From contig JALWSJ010000324.1 in assembly GCA_026993705.1 (NCBI GenBank), positions 1-13,975 of the forward strand: a stretch of DNA of 13,975 bases, read 5' to 3'. The translations under genes and the position numbers were made by a program. Positions 12,386-13,975 of this stretch are shown here, piece by piece. The stretch is from Flavobacteriales bacterium. Lineage in GTDB: Bacteria > Bacteroidota > Bacteroidia > Flavobacteriales_D > Parvicellaceae. The notes beneath the pieces are model-generated. The model was not told the DNA's origin and did not search any database. It worked only from the letters and a program-made list of their open reading frames with translations. Within the stretch, counting starts at the first letter, position 1. Each line of letters opens with the position of its first letter.

Positions 12386-13975
12386 ATGGGAAAAAAAATT
12401 AAAACTACATTATTGGGGGTATTGCTGTTTCAGGTGGCAATTACCCAAAACCCTCTTTATATCCCTTCGACATTAAGTGGAACAGATATAGTATTGAATT
12501 TACAGCAAGGAGCCAAACAATTTTACAGTGGTCAAACAACGAATACAATGGGAGCTAACGGTGATATATTAGGTCCTACTTTAATACTGAATCAGGGAGA
12601 TTCAGTAAATTTTACGGTAAATAATCAAATTGGACAAACAACCACTATTCATTGGCACGGGATGCATGTTTCTCCAGAAAATGATGGAGGACCTCATACA
12701 ACGATTGCTCCAAACACATCTTGGACCCCAAGTTTTGTCGTTTTAGATAAAGCTGCTACATATTGGTATCATCCTCATTTACATGAATACACAAATGAAC
12801 ATGTTTCAAAAGGAATAGCGGGGCTAATTATTGTTAAAGATACAGAAGAAGCATCATTAGATTTACCGAGGACTTATGGAGTAGATGATTTTCCTTTAGT
12901 TATTCAAACGAAGGATTTTGATAATAATAATCAAATTGTCGTGCCATCAAATTCCGATGATATTGTCATGGTAAACGCTACAATCGATGCAGCGTTGTCT
13001 GTACCAGAACAAGTTGTAAGATTTAGGGTGCTTAATGGATCTTCTATGCGAGTGTTTAACCTAGGGTTAAGTGGAAATCAAACTTTTTATCAAATAGCCT
13101 CAGACGGTGGTTTGTTGTCGGATAACGTGCCTTTAACTAGGTTACAATTAGCTCCTGGGGAGAGAGCTGAAATATTAGTGAATTTTTCAGGGTTGAATGG
13201 TCAAACTGTTTATTTAAAAAGTTATGCTTCAGAGTTTTCTAATGGCATTTATGGTGCAACAAATCCGGGAATGGGACTTGGAATGGTTTTAAATGGATAT
13301 ACTCCTAATCCTTTAAATGGTGCTGATTTTAATATTATGCAATTTAATGTAGTTAATCCTACATCTTCTCCGGTAACATCTATAGAGAGTCCGCTTGCTA
13401 ATGTTTCTCCAATACCGGAAGCAAATTCTAATCAGTCAAGAACAATTACAATGAGTCCTGTTACAATGGGGTTTAATCAACTGAATGGTGATTTTCTGTT
13501 AAACGGAGTTTCATTTGATTCGAATGTTATTAATGAAACCGTACTGCTAAACAATACTGAAATTTGGTCTATATCCAATAATTCAGCTATTGCTCATCCC
13601 TTTCATATTCATGATGTTCAATTTTATATTTTAGACAGAAATGGGGTAGCACCTATTCCTGGTGAAGCTGGAAGAAAAGATGTTATTTTAGTAAAACCCC
13701 AGGAAACAGTAAGGTTTATTGCAAAGTTCGATGATTTTGCTTCTAGTGTACCTTATATGTATCATTGCCATATGCTTATACATGAGGATGGTGGTATGAT
13801 GGGACAGTTTGTGGTTTCAACGCCTACTAATATCGCGGGTAATTTTGTAAAAGATAATACTGTTATGATATACCCTAATCCAAGTAATGGTGAAGTAACA
13901 ATAAAAAGTAATAATATTCCTTCAAAGATAAAAGTTCATGATGTTTTAGGAAGAGTTATTTTAACTAAAGAGCAA
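12386..13975 (+). CDS. Secreted multicopper oxidase with T9SS sorting domain (3' end outside window)
   Basis: The frame is open from an ATG at 12386 to the window edge, giving 530 codons. A signal peptide covers about residues 1-21. Three cupredoxin domains of the CueO/bilirubin-oxidase type follow. All copper motifs are present: HWHG (89-92), HPHLH (129-133), HPFHIH (404-409) and HCHMLIHEDGGMM (460-472). Within the last, Cys461 is the type 1 copper ligand, His466 a second ligand and Met471 the axial ligand. A T9SS type A domain begins near IYPNPSNG (495-502) and continues to the edge, so probably 30-45 residues are missing. Such enzymes oxidise metal ions or phenolic substrates with reduction of oxygen to water. 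Substrate is not readable; the Met-rich insert of CueO is absent. The T9SS tag implies export to the surface or medium rather than a periplasmic location. Confidence 0.93.
   Translation, partial: MGKKIKTTLLGVLLFQVAITQNPLYIPSTLSGTDIVLNLQQGAKQFYSGQTTNTMGANGDILGPTLILNQGDSVNFTVNNQIGQTTTIHWHGMHVSPENDGGPHTTIAPNTSWTPSFVVLDKAATYWYHPHLHEYTNEHVSKGIAGLIIVKDTEEASLDLPRTYGVDDFPLVIQTKDFDNNNQIVVPSNSDDIVMVNATIDAALSVPEQVVRFRVLNGSSMRVFNLGLSGNQTFYQIASDGGLLSDNVPLTRLQLAPGERAEILVNFSGLNGQTVYLKSYASEFSNGIYGATNPGMGLGMVLNGYTPNPLNGADFNIMQFNVVNPTSSPVTSIESPLANVSPIPEANSNQSRTITMSPVTMGFNQLNGDFLLNGVSFDSNVINETVLLNNTEIWSISNNSAIAHPFHIHDVQFYILDRNGVAPIPGEAGRKDVILVKPQETVRFIAKFDDFASSVPYMYHCHMLIHEDGGMMGQFVVSTPTNIAGNFVKDNTVMIYPNPSNGEVTIKSNNIPSKIKVHDVLGRVILTKEQ

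Overview
The window looks like a chromosomal segment of a member of Bacteroidota, most likely class Flavobacteriia. The signs are AT-rich DNA, several upstream motifs of the Bacteroidetes type TAnnTTTG, two secreted proteins with Por/type IX secretion (T9SS) C-terminal sorting domains, a 7TMR-DISM/SpoIIE-type phosphatase, and a Rho factor with a long disordered insert.

Layout. Positions 1-1257 (minus) hold the first 419 codons of an LtaS-like membrane sulfatase/phosphoglycerol transferase whose C-terminal third lies outside the window. Positions 1258-1826 hold no credible gene but contain structured repeat copy A and a decayed core. Four or five minus-strand units follow: a 61-residue membrane protein (1827-2012), a 7TM receptor-type PP2C/SpoIIE phosphatase (2116-4233), etfA (4381-5319) and etfB (5323-6063) as an etfBA operon with a strong terminator, and rho (6369-8156), also with a strong terminator. 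The 1.08 kb gap 8157-9237 holds the long rho leader and promoter, structured repeat copy B, a 63-bp inverted-repeat block and a core-only copy C. The plus strand then carries an OmpR/PhoB-type response regulator (9238-9906), a secreted M14 zinc carboxypeptidase (9932-12286) and a multicopper oxidase that runs off the window (12386-13975).

Main finding. Copies A (about 1513-1815, minus) and B (8589-8880, plus) are two instances of a roughly 300-nt element. They share short conserved strings and the same set of helices, but the helix arms differ in sequence and remain complementary. One hairpin has a perfect 20-bp arm in both copies, with different sequences and an identical loop module. A 21-bp helix closes the core, and every non-Watson-Crick position in it, in both copies, is a G.U wobble on the same element strand. 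This is the signature of a structured RNA family spread as a repeat. Core-only relatives sit just beyond each full copy. I cannot tell from one window whether it is already catalogued.

The protein genes are mostly housekeeping (electron transfer flavoprotein, Rho) plus surface or secreted functions (LtaS-like enzyme, M14 peptidase, multicopper oxidase). No defence system, transposase, integrase, CRISPR array, tRNA or rRNA is visible.
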